Assembly: GCF_000805385.1 (NCBI RefSeq)
Contig: NZ_JTJW01000010.1
Location: forward strand, 62,001-126,000
DNA length: 64,000 nucleotides
Direction of reading: 5' to 3'
Source: Mycolicibacterium setense
GTDB lineage: Bacteria > Actinomycetota > Actinomycetes > Mycobacteriales > Mycobacteriaceae
A program made the translations under genes and the position numbers. Below are positions 9,258-16,613 of the stretch, in pieces (positions within the stretch are counted from its first letter, which is position 1; every line of letters begins with the position of its first letter). Below the pieces are notes generated by a model. That model made no database searches, had not been told where the DNA came from, and saw nothing but the letters and a program-made list of their open reading frames with translations.

Positions 9258-10907
9258 ATGAGTGCTGACATCACCGCAACCCCCGCATGGCAGGCATTGT
9301 CGAAGCACTACGACGAGATTCGCGATACCCATCTGACCGAGCTGTTCGCAGAAGATCCGAACCGCGGCACCGAACTCGCGCTGACCGTCGGCGATCTCTA
9401 CATCGACTACAGCAAGCACCGCGTCACCCGCCGGACCCTGGAATTGCTGGCCGATCTGGCCCGCGCCGCCGGCCTGGAGGCCCGGCGCGACGCGATGTTC
9501 GCAGGTGAACACATCAACACCTCGGAGGACCGCGCGGTGCTGCACACCGCGCTGCGTTTGCCTGCCGACGCGTCGTTGACCGTCGACGGCCAGGACGTGG
9601 TGGCCGACGTGCATTCCGTGCTGGACCGGATGGGCGAGTTCACCGACCGCCTGCGCAGCGGCGAGTGGGCGGGTGCCACGGGTGAGCGGATCAAGACCGT
9701 GGTCAACATCGGCATCGGCGGCTCGGACCTGGGCCCGGTGATGGTGTACGACGCACTGCGCCACTACGCCGACGCCGGCATCTCCGCCAGGTTCGTGTCC
9801 AACGTCGACCCCGCCGATCTGGTTGCCACGCTGGCCGACCTGGACCCGGCCACAACGCTTTTCATCGTCGCGTCCAAGACGTTCTCCACTCTCGAGACGC
9901 TGACCAACGCGACCGCCGCGCGTCGCTGGCTGGTCGACTCCCTCGGCGACGCGGCGGTGTCCAAGCATTTCGTCGCGGTGTCCACCAACGCGAAGCTCGT
10001 GAGCGAGTTCGGCATCGACACCGACAACATGTTCGGGTTCTGGGACTGGGTCGGTGGCCGGTACTCGGTGGACTCGGCGATCGGACTGTCGGTGATGGCG
10101 GTGATCGGCCGCGAGCGGTTCGCCGAATTCCTGGCCGGTTTCCATCTGGTCGACGAGCACTTCCGCACCGCACCACTTGCCGCGAACGCTCCGGCCCTGC
10201 TCGGGTTGATCGGCCTGTGGTACTCGAATTTCTTTGGCGCACAATCGCGTGCGGTACTTCCCTACTCCAACGATCTGTCCCGGTTCGCCGCTTATCTACA
10301 GCAGCTGACCATGGAGTCCAACGGAAAATCGGTGCGCGCCGACGGGAGTGCGGTCACCACTGAGACCGGTGAGATCTTCTGGGGCGAACCCGGAACCAAC
10401 GGCCAGCACGCCTTCTACCAGCTGCTGCACCAGGGAACCCGGCTGGTGCCGGCCGACTTCATCGGCTTCTCCGAGCCCACCGACGACCTGCCGACGGCCG
10501 ACGGTACCGGCAGCATGCACGACCTGCTGATGAGCAACTTCTTCGCCCAAACCCAGGTGCTGGCATTCGGCAAGACCGCCGAAGCGATTGCCGCAGAAGG
10601 TACTCCGGCCGCGGTTGTCCCGCACAAGGTCATGCCCGGAAACCGACCGACGACGTCAATCCTGGCAACCAGGTTGACGCCGTCGGTGGTGGGCCAGCTC
10701 ATCGCCCTCTACGAACACCAGGTGTTCACCGAAGGAGTGGTGTGGGGGATCGACTCCTTCGACCAATGGGGCGTCGAGCTGGGCAAGACCCAGGCCAAGG
10801 CGTTGCTGCCGGTGATCACCGAACCGGAGGCACCAGGCAAGCAGTCGGACTCATCGACCGATGCCCTGGTGCGCCGGTACCGGGTCGAACGCGGACGCTC
10901 CGCCTAA
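9258..10907 (+). CDS. pgi: glucose-6-phosphate isomerase
   Basis: A 549-residue cytosolic enzyme interconverting glucose-6-phosphate and fructose-6-phosphate. Both phosphoglucose isomerase signatures are visible: DWVGGRYSVDSAIG in the middle of the protein and GIDSFDQWGVELGK near the C-terminus. The substrate-contacting NIGIGGSDLGP and SKTFSTLET loops are intact and the length is normal. The ATG start lies 50 bp from the divergent gabD start. It converges with the collagen-like secreted protein gene, leaving a 4-bp gap. Confidence 0.97.
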   Translation: MSADITATPAWQALSKHYDEIRDTHLTELFAEDPNRGTELALTVGDLYIDYSKHRVTRRTLELLADLARAAGLEARRDAMFAGEHINTSEDRAVLHTALRLPADASLTVDGQDVVADVHSVLDRMGEFTDRLRSGEWAGATGERIKTVVNIGIGGSDLGPVMVYDALRHYADAGISARFVSNVDPADLVATLADLDPATTLFIVASKTFSTLETLTNATAARRWLVDSLGDAAVSKHFVAVSTNAKLVSEFGIDTDNMFGFWDWVGGRYSVDSAIGLSVMAVIGRERFAEFLAGFHLVDEHFRTAPLAANAPALLGLIGLWYSNFFGAQSRAVLPYSNDLSRFAAYLQQLTMESNGKSVRADGSAVTTETGEIFWGEPGTNGQHAFYQLLHQGTRLVPADFIGFSEPTDDLPTADGTGSMHDLLMSNFFAQTQVLAFGKTAEAIAAEGTPAAVVPHKVMPGNRPTTSILATRLTPSVVGQLIALYEHQVFTEGVVWGIDSFDQWGVELGKTQAKALLPVITEPEAPGKQSDSSTDALVRRYRVERGRSA

Positions 10908-10911
10908 GGCC

Positions 10912-11325
10912 TTACGGCGCCGGGATGGAGGCGCAGCCTACGTTCGGAATGCAGCCCTCAGCACCGCCGGGACCGGCTGTACCACCGGGGCCGCCGGGGA
11001 TCGAGCCAGTTGCGCCTTCAGGTCCGGCGGTGCCACCCGGGCCACCGGGGATCACACCGGTAGCACCTTCCGGTCCGGCCGCGCCACCAGGACCGCCGGG
11101 AATCGCGCCACTGGCGCCACCCGGGCCTGCGGTACCGCCGGGCCCACCGGGGATCTGGCCGCTGGCGCCGCCGGGACCGGCAGTGCCGCGGTCGGCGCAG
11201 GGCGTGCCGTCGGCGTTGACGCACGGGGGCGGAGGCGGCGGATCGGCCAGGCCGATCGGAGCGAATGCAACGGCCCCAGCCGCAGCGCCTGCAAAGAACA
11301 TCGAGGCAATCAGTCTTGAGGTCAT
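10912..11325 (-). CDS. secreted collagen-like Gly/Pro repeat protein
   Basis: A 137-residue protein with an N-terminal signal peptide (residues 1-27, cleavage expected after GLA), a hexaproline stretch, a CVNADGTPC motif, and then four 17-residue repeats of the form GxIPGGPGGTAGPxGAx (residues 56-123). It ends with a second Cys pair region (GCIPNVGCA). Four cysteines outside the repeats could form disulfides that hold the repeat ends. The repeats resemble collagen-type Gly-Pro sequence, though the GxPGG period is not a strict GXY triplet. I do not recognise a named family; a wall-associated or secreted role is inferred from the signal peptide only. Confidence 0.75.
   Translation of the reverse strand: MTSRLIASMFFAGAAAGAVAFAPIGLADPPPPPPCVNADGTPCADRGTAGPGGASGQIPGGPGGTAGPGGASGAIPGGPGGAAGPEGATGVIPGGPGGTAGPEGATGSIPGGPGGTAGPGGAEGCIPNVGCASIPAP
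10957..11160 (-). repeat. four tandem 51-bp coding repeats
   Basis: Four consecutive 51-base units encode the 17-residue Gly/Pro repeats of the secreted protein. Units 2 and 3 (GAIP.., GVIP..) carry PEGAT where units 1 and 4 carry PGGA, so the units are diverged and not freshly expanded. Confidence 0.8.
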
Positions 11326-11562
11326 GAAGGTGGGCTACCCATGTTCACCCGGTGCCGAAACCCGGTACTGAAACGCGCTGCCGAACCTGGTGCCGAACCG
11401 GCTGCCGATCTTTAGTGCCGAACCCGCTGCTGTGTGGGGTCGAACCCGCTGCTGTCGAGGTTTCGAAACCCGGCGTAGGCGTCTCACCGCGGGCCTGGCG
11501 TGTCGCGGGCCCAACTCGGCGTGTCGCGCGGTGGAACGCGTTGTCGACCTGCCCGACTGTGC
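11326..11562. other. gene-free stretch with repeated TGCCGAACC-like words
   Basis: This stretch lies upstream of the minus-strand secreted-protein gene and carries its promoter. Variants of TGCCGAACC/TGCCGAAAC recur every 15-30 bases between about 11353 and 11470, and CGAACCCGCTGCTGT occurs twice, at 11419-11433 and 11441-11455. No reading frame here has a start, a ribosome-binding site and sensible composition together. Confidence 0.5.
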
Positions 11563-11829
11563 GCGACTTTTCAGCGACAATCGCCTCATCCACACCGTGA
11601 GCCACTCTGAACGCGGGCCGGTGCAGCACTTCTATCACTCCAGTTGGCTTCAGCCTCTTGAGTAACAGGATTCCGGTTGTCCGCCTATCAGCGACAGTGT
11701 CGCTCGTAGGCGGGCGCTGGGCAGACGAGTCCGGTGAGGCCAGTGGTACTGAAGTGCCAAAAGCGGCCAGCGACAAAGTGGCTGACGATACCGGTGATGC
11801 ACGGGAGGCGATTGTCGCTGAAAAGTCGC
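11563..11829. repeat. large imperfect palindrome (about 267 bp) centred near 11696
   Basis: The outer arms at 11563-11587 and 11805-11829 are perfect 25-base inverted copies (GCGACTTTTCAGCGACAATC at one end). The inner core at 11681-11713 is a near-perfect 33-base hairpin (CCGCCTA...TAGGCGG around AGCGACAGTGTCGCT). Both have their centre at 11696-11697, and the sequence between them is also recognisably inverted, so the whole element is one long foldback. It lies in the gap between the secreted-protein gene and the SDR gene and has no convincing coding capacity. Confidence 0.7.
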
Positions 11830-11887
11830 TGACTGCCGGGCACATCGACACCCGCCCAGAAATCCGGGACGGGCGTGACGGCTGTGA

Positions 11888-12637
11888 CTAGGCGAAGCGC
11901 TTGGTGTACTTCGGTGGCAGCAACCGCATCACCTGGGTCAGCGGCGCCCACGGCCAGCGCGGCACCACGGCCCGACCCTTCTCCTTCTCGATGGCGTCGA
12001 CCATCGCGCGCACGCCGGTCTCGTTGTCGACCATGAGCATGGTGGTCGCCGACTTGGCGGTCATCTCCGACTCGATGTAGCCCGGTTCGATCACCGTCAC
12101 CCGGATCGGGCCCTTGTCGTACTCGGCGCGCAGCGATTCCCCAAGCGACGTCATCCCGGCCTTCGACGCGCAGTAGGCGGCCTTGCCGCCGGGCACACCG
12201 GTATTGCCGAGCACCGACGAGATCAGCACCAGGTGACCACTGCCGGACTTCTTGAACATCTCCAGCGCCGTCTCGATCTGCACAAGACCGGCGATCAGAT
12301 TGGTTTCGATGGTGGCCTTGTTGGCCCACGGCTTACCCTCGCCCAGCGGCCAGCCCTTGCCGATGCCGGCATTGACGATCACGCGGTCGATGCCGCCGAG
12401 TTCCTCGGACAACTCACCGAAGACCCGCGGCACGGCCTCATGGTCGTTGACGTCCAGCGCGGCGACCGCGACCTTGATGTAGGGATGCCGATCGGCCAGC
12501 TCGGCCTTGAGCTCGTCGAGCCGCTCGGTGCGGCGGGCACACAGGGCCAGATCACGGCCCTTGGCAGCGAACTGACGGGCCATGCCCGCGCCGAGACCAG
12601 AGCTGGCACCGGTGATGAGGATCTTCTGACGGGTCAT
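11888..12637 (-). CDS. SDR family NAD(P)-dependent oxidoreductase
   Basis: A 249-residue classical short-chain dehydrogenase. The cofactor motif GASSGLGAG (residues 10-18), the NAG motif (VIVNAGIG) and the catalytic Ser with YCASK (Tyr-x-x-x-Lys) are all present. An Arg pair in CARRTER after beta-2 suggests NADP preference. Its position between the pgi region and the Fpg-like gene matches Rv0945 of M. tuberculosis from memory; the substrate is unknown. A TTAGACAACTGTCAAA partial palindrome just upstream (12656-12671) could be an operator. Confidence 0.88.
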   Translation of the reverse strand: MTRQKILITGASSGLGAGMARQFAAKGRDLALCARRTERLDELKAELADRHPYIKVAVAALDVNDHEAVPRVFGELSEELGGIDRVIVNAGIGKGWPLGEGKPWANKATIETNLIAGLVQIETALEMFKKSGSGHLVLISSVLGNTGVPGGKAAYCASKAGMTSLGESLRAEYDKGPIRVTVIEPGYIESEMTAKSATTMLMVDNETGVRAMVDAIEKEKGRAVVPRWPWAPLTQVMRLLPPKYTKRFA

Positions 12638-12681
12638 CGCAGCAGGATAACCGAGTTAGACAACTGTCAAAAACCCGGCCG

Positions 12682-13566
12682 CTACTTGAGCAGTCGCGAC
12701 ATCCGCCGGTCGGCCAGCACCTTTCCCCCGGTCTGGCACGTCGGGCAGTACTGGAACGACTTGTCCGCGAAAGACACCTCGCGCACCGTGTCCCCGCACA
12801 CCGGGCACGGCAACCCGGTGCGGGCGTGCACGCGAAGCCCGGAGCGCTTCTCCCCCTTCAGCGTTGCGGCCTGCTGGCCCACCGACCGTTCGACGGCATC
12901 GGTGAGCACCGAGATCATCGCGTCGTGCAGTGCCCCGAGTTGCGCATCGGTCAGCTTGCCCGCGGTCGCGAACGGCGACAACTTGGCCACGTGCAGGATC
13001 TCGTCGCTGTAGGCATTGCCGATACCCGCGATCACCTTCTGATCCGTGATCACCGTCTTGATCCGTCCGCCCTGTCCGGCCAGCACACCGGCCAGACCCG
13101 CCGAATCCAGCGACAGCGCATCGGGTCCCAGCGAGGCGATCTGCGGCACGTCGAGCGGATCGGCGACCACCCACACCGCCAACCGTTTCTGGGTTCCGGC
13201 CTCGGTCAGATCGAAGCCGACGGAGTCGCTGCGGCCCGATGTCGCCGCCGGGGCGGCTCCGAGGTGCACGCGCAGGGCGATCGGGCCCTTGCCCGGCTTG
13301 AGCGGCGTCGTCGCCAACTTGTCCGACCACCGCAGCCAACCCGCCCGCGACAGGTGCGTGATGAGGTGCCACGGGCCCACTTCCAGACCGAGGTACTTAC
13401 CCCAGCGGTTCGCCCCGGTCACGGTCTGGCCGTGCAAGGCGGTGGTCGGCGGATCGAACGTCTTGAGGACCGACAACGCCGACACGTCGATCCGGGTGAC
13501 CACCCGCCCCGTCGCATTCCGGCGCAGATGGTCGGCCAGCGCCTCCACTTCGGGCAGTTCAGGCAT
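12682..13566 (-). CDS. Fpg/Nei family DNA glycosylase
   Basis: A 294-residue base-excision repair enzyme of the formamidopyrimidine-DNA glycosylase fold. The N-terminal MPELPEVEAL supplies the catalytic Pro2 and Glu3. RWGKYL carries the conserved beta-hairpin Lys, and IGNAYSDEIL is the helix-two-turn-helix. The C-terminal zinc finger (PCPVC...YCPTC) is complete. It is full length, unlike the short version I recall for Rv0944 of M. tuberculosis. Several loops differ from canonical MutM, so the substrate could be 8-oxoguanine or another lesion. Confidence 0.88.
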   Translation of the reverse strand: MPELPEVEALADHLRRNATGRVVTRIDVSALSVLKTFDPPTTALHGQTVTGANRWGKYLGLEVGPWHLITHLSRAGWLRWSDKLATTPLKPGKGPIALRVHLGAAPAATSGRSDSVGFDLTEAGTQKRLAVWVVADPLDVPQIASLGPDALSLDSAGLAGVLAGQGGRIKTVITDQKVIAGIGNAYSDEILHVAKLSPFATAGKLTDAQLGALHDAMISVLTDAVERSVGQQAATLKGEKRSGLRVHARTGLPCPVCGDTVREVSFADKSFQYCPTCQTGGKVLADRRMSRLLK

Positions 13567-13606
13567 GGCTCCAGTGTGTCAGCGAAACGCCGCGCATGCT
13601 GTAGAC

Positions 13607-15370
13607 ATGTCCGACCGGCCTGCTCCCGGAGCGACCAACCCGATGCGCAACATCTTCGTGATCAACAGCGTGCCGCGGCGGTGGCCGTTCGCGTTGCGCG
13701 CCGGAATCTGCATGGCGGTACCGGTTCTGGTGGGCTGGCTGGCCGGCGACACCACCGCCGGATTGATCGCCACCATCGGCGGATTCACGTCGCTCTACGG
13801 CAGCGGCCGGCCCTACCTCAATCGCGGTGGATACCTGGCGGTGGTCGTGGTGTGTTTCGCCGCCGTGGTGGCCCTCGGGGATTGGGCATCGTCCGCGCCG
13901 TGGCTGGGCGTGCTGACCGTGACGATCATCGCCGCGGTCGCCACGCTGGTCTGCCATGCCCTGAGCGTCGGACCGCCCGGGGCTTACATGCTGGTGCTGG
14001 CCTGCGCGGCCGGTACCGGCACCCCGGCGACACTGCATCTGAGCCCGGGCCATCACGCCGCGCTCGTCCTGGCCGGCGGTGCATTCGCCTGGTTGGTGCA
14101 CATGTCCGGCGCGCTCATCAGGCCGCGCGGACCGGAGAAAGCGGCCGTGGCCGCGGCAGCCGCCGCCGTCGCGGCCTACATCGACACCATCGGCGACGCC
14201 CCGGATGCGCAGGCCGCGGCGCGGCACCGCGCCGCCCTTCTCCTGCACACCGCGTGGGTCACGCTGGTCACCTATCAACCGGTACAACCCAAACCCGACC
14301 AGGCGCTGTACCGGCTGCGGGTCGTCAACCGCCGGCTGCACGTGCTGTTCGCCGAAGCCATGCGGGCCGCGGACAGCGGTCAACGGCCGGCACGTGACAG
14401 CGCCGCCCTGGCGCGGCACCTGGCCACGGTGCCGGCCGATGCCGTCACCGATGAGCATGGCGCCGAAGGCATTCCGCTGGGCCGCCCCAGCGCGCTGCAG
14501 CTACTGCGCCGGGCGGTGACGCCCGGTTCGGTGTCACTGCAGCTGGCACTGCGGGTGGGCATCGCGGTCGCGATCTCGGGCGTCATCGCCGTGCTGATCT
14601 CGCAGGCCCTGACGATGACGCACGCCTACTGGGCGATGGCCGCCGCGGTGCTGATGCTGCATCAAGGCTTCGACTGGCAACGCACGGTGGCCCGCGGCGT
14701 CGAGCGGACGCTGGGCACCTGGCTGGGGCTGGGCGTGGCAGGCGGGATCCTGGCGTTGCACCCGCAGGGCCTGTGGCTGGTGCTGGTCATCGGGGCGTTG
14801 CAGTTCATCATCGAGATGTACGTGGTGCGCAACTACACCCTGGCCGTCGTTTTCATCACGCCCGCCGCGCTCACCATCGCCTCCGGCGGTCAACCCGTCG
14901 ACAACCTCGGCGAACTGCTGCTCACCCGCGGCAGCGACACCCTGATCGGCTGCGCGGTGGCCCTCGCGGTGTACTGGGCCACCCAACGTCTGCGCCACCC
15001 GACCGGCCTTCACCATGCGATCACGGCCACGCTCGACGCGGTCACGGCCACGTTGCCGCATCTGGCGGCCGACGACGCCACTTCCCCGTCGGCCCGTACG
15101 CACCGGCGCGATCTGCAGTTGCGCGCCATGGAACTGTTGCCTGCCTATGACGCGGGCGTCGGAGGTTCAGCCGCGCAACGCCTTGGGGCCGAACGCATGT
15201 GGCCGACGGTCGTGGCCACCGAACAACTCGCCTACCGCACGCTGGCGGCTTGTTGGGGCGCCGAGCGAGACCGCGACACCGAGGCCGGCGCCGAAGCGGC
15301 CGCCGACACCGCGGCCGCGCTGAGCGAGCAGGCGTCTGCCCTACGCGAGAGCCTTGACGAACGACAGTAG
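13607..15370 (+). CDS. FUSC family membrane protein (aromatic-acid exporter-like)
   Basis: From the ATG at 13607 this is a 587-residue protein with two blocks of five to six membrane helices (about residues 25-165 and 310-455), each followed by a long cytoplasmic helical region. This is the duplicated layout of FUSC/YccS/AaeB proteins, which export aromatic acids or related compounds. The second block contains the family-like AYWAMAAAVLMLHQGFDWQRTVARGVERTLGT. The frame is open further upstream through the glycosylase gene, but that extension is not FUSC-like. Its 3' end overlaps the next, opposite gene by 30 bases. Confidence 0.82.
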   Translation: MSDRPAPGATNPMRNIFVINSVPRRWPFALRAGICMAVPVLVGWLAGDTTAGLIATIGGFTSLYGSGRPYLNRGGYLAVVVVCFAAVVALGDWASSAPWLGVLTVTIIAAVATLVCHALSVGPPGAYMLVLACAAGTGTPATLHLSPGHHAALVLAGGAFAWLVHMSGALIRPRGPEKAAVAAAAAAVAAYIDTIGDAPDAQAAARHRAALLLHTAWVTLVTYQPVQPKPDQALYRLRVVNRRLHVLFAEAMRAADSGQRPARDSAALARHLATVPADAVTDEHGAEGIPLGRPSALQLLRRAVTPGSVSLQLALRVGIAVAISGVIAVLISQALTMTHAYWAMAAAVLMLHQGFDWQRTVARGVERTLGTWLGLGVAGGILALHPQGLWLVLVIGALQFIIEMYVVRNYTLAVVFITPAALTIASGGQPVDNLGELLLTRGSDTLIGCAVALAVYWATQRLRHPTGLHHAITATLDAVTATLPHLAADDATSPSARTHRRDLQLRAMELLPAYDAGVGGSAAQRLGAERMWPTVVATEQLAYRTLAACWGAERDRDTEAGAEAAADTAAALSEQASALRESLDERQ

Positions 15371-15724
15371 CCAGCTCACCAGCGACAGCACGATGGCCGC
15401 CCAGATGGCGGTCCACCAGAACTCGTCGATGTGCAGACCCCAACCCGTGGTGTTGTCGGTGATCCACGAGGTGATCCACAACATCAGCGCATTGATGACG
15501 ATGTGGATCAACCCCAGCGTGAGGATGTAGAGCGGGATCGACAGAATCTGCACGATCGGCTTGACGAACGCGTTGACCAATCCGAAGATCACCGCGACGA
15601 CGAAGATGATGCCGACCCGCGCGATGGTCGTGTCACCGCCGATGAAGTAGATCCCCGGCACGACGAGAGTGACCACCCAGAGCGCGAATCCGGTTATCGC
15701 GGCGCGCAGGAGAAATGAGCTCAT
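15341..15724 (-). CDS. phage holin family / small four-helix membrane protein
   Basis: A 127-residue protein with four hydrophobic segments (about residues 5-28, 37-60, 62-88 and 103-122) and the FVKPIVQILSIPLYILTLGL segment characteristic of the actinobacterial 'phage holin family 4' proteins. These are chromosomal housekeeping proteins of unknown function despite the name, and nothing nearby suggests a prophage. It ends inside the 3' end of the FUSC gene and starts 6 bp from the end of cobF, which lies upstream on the same strand. Confidence 0.75.
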   Translation of the reverse strand: MSSFLLRAAITGFALWVVTLVVPGIYFIGGDTTIARVGIIFVVAVIFGLVNAFVKPIVQILSIPLYILTLGLIHIVINALMLWITSWITDNTTGWGLHIDEFWWTAIWAAIVLSLVSWLLSFVKALA

Positions 15725-15730
15725 GGCGGT

Positions 15731-16489
15731 CTAGTCTGCCGAGCGCAGCAGGTATGTGTCCATGATCCAGCCGTGCCGTGCTCTGGCTTCGGCACGCGCA
15801 GCAACGATTTCGTCGCCGATCTCGCCGACCGTTCCGGCATAGAGCAACTCATCGGGGGTGCCCAGATAAGCACCCCACCAGATCCGGGTCTGCGGCGGGC
15901 ACTGCTGGAACGAACAGTCCGCGTCGAGCATCACCACGGCGCTGCCGGCCAGTCCGTGCTCGCGCAACTGGCGTCCGGTCGTGATCAGCACCGGTTCACC
16001 GACGTCGTTGAGCGGGATGCGGTGACGCGCGGTCAGCACCTGGATCGCGGTGATACCGGGGATCACGTCGTACTCGAAATCGACATGCTGCCCGACCATC
16101 TCCAGGATCCGCAGCGTGCTGTCGTACAGCGAGGGATCACCCCAGGCCAGGAAGGCCCCGACGCCATCGGGGCCGAGTTCCTTTTCGATCGCCTCAGCCC
16201 AGATCCGGGCCCGCTCGGCATGCCAGTCCGCCACCACCTGTCGATAGCCCGGCGCATCACCGGCCGCGGCGCGCGGCGGATCGACCAATTCGACGAAGCG
16301 ATAGCCGGGATCGGTGATAAAACGGTCGCAGATCAGCTTGCGCACGGCGATCAGATCGTCGGCAGAGCCCCGACGCTGCCCCTTGTCCATCGCGAAGAAC
16401 ACCTGCGTGTCATTGAGTGCGGAAACGGCCTGAGCCGTGACGAAGTCCGGGTCACCGGCTCCGATTCCGATGACATGGATGCGACGCAC
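15731..16489 (-). CDS. cobF: precorrin-6A synthase (deacetylating) CobF
   Basis: A 252-residue SAM-dependent methyltransferase of the corrin/tetrapyrrole methylase fold. The N-terminal GIGAGDPDFVT, the AFLAWGDPSLYDST loop and the VIPGITAIQVLTARH segment are diagnostic for CobF, which methylates C1 of precorrin-5 and releases acetate in the aerobic cobalamin pathway. From memory, cobF is missing from the M. tuberculosis complex but present in M. canettii and environmental species. No other cob gene is nearby. It probably reads through into the holin-like gene 6 bp downstream. Confidence 0.92.
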   Translation of the reverse strand: MRRIHVIGIGAGDPDFVTAQAVSALNDTQVFFAMDKGQRRGSADDLIAVRKLICDRFITDPGYRFVELVDPPRAAAGDAPGYRQVVADWHAERARIWAEAIEKELGPDGVGAFLAWGDPSLYDSTLRILEMVGQHVDFEYDVIPGITAIQVLTARHRIPLNDVGEPVLITTGRQLREHGLAGSAVVMLDADCSFQQCPPQTRIWWGAYLGTPDELLYAGTVGEIGDEIVAARAEARARHGWIMDTYLLRSAD

Positions 16490-16519
16490 CGTCGAAGGTT
16501 AACCGAACCGGAACGGAGT

Positions 16520-16576
16520 ACCCCAAGTACCCGGTACCCGGGGTATTGACATCATGCATTGTCGGTACCTAACGTC
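16520..16576 (+). promoter_or_regulatory. palindromic operator abutting a TTGACA promoter for the diiron oxygenase
   Basis: A 27-bp near-palindrome at 16520-16546 (TACCCC..GTACC-C-GGTAC..GGGGTA) touches a consensus -35 TTGACA at 16547-16552. A -10 of TANNNT type (TAACGT, 16571-16576) follows after 18 bases. The position fits repression of the gene starting at 16614; the divergent cobF gene is less likely to use it. Confidence 0.55.
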
Positions 16577-16613
16577 GGAGTGAGGGGGACCACAAACGAA
16601 GGGAAAGTCAACG

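Noticed and set aside
10957..11160. PE_PGRS-type protein
   Set aside because: There is no PE domain; instead a normal signal peptide precedes Gly/Pro repeats.
11352..11891. Short open frames in the palindromic gap
   Set aside because: They overlap each other on both strands with similar peptides (RLFSDNRL), which is a consequence of the inverted repeat and not of coding.
13046..13606. Upstream extension of the FUSC gene
   Set aside because: The frame is open but antisense to the glycosylase gene; the ATG at 13607 begins the membrane protein.
15341..15724. Prophage remnant, suggested by the holin-like gene
   Set aside because: No integrase, capsid or lysin gene is nearby; the family is chromosomal in mycobacteria.
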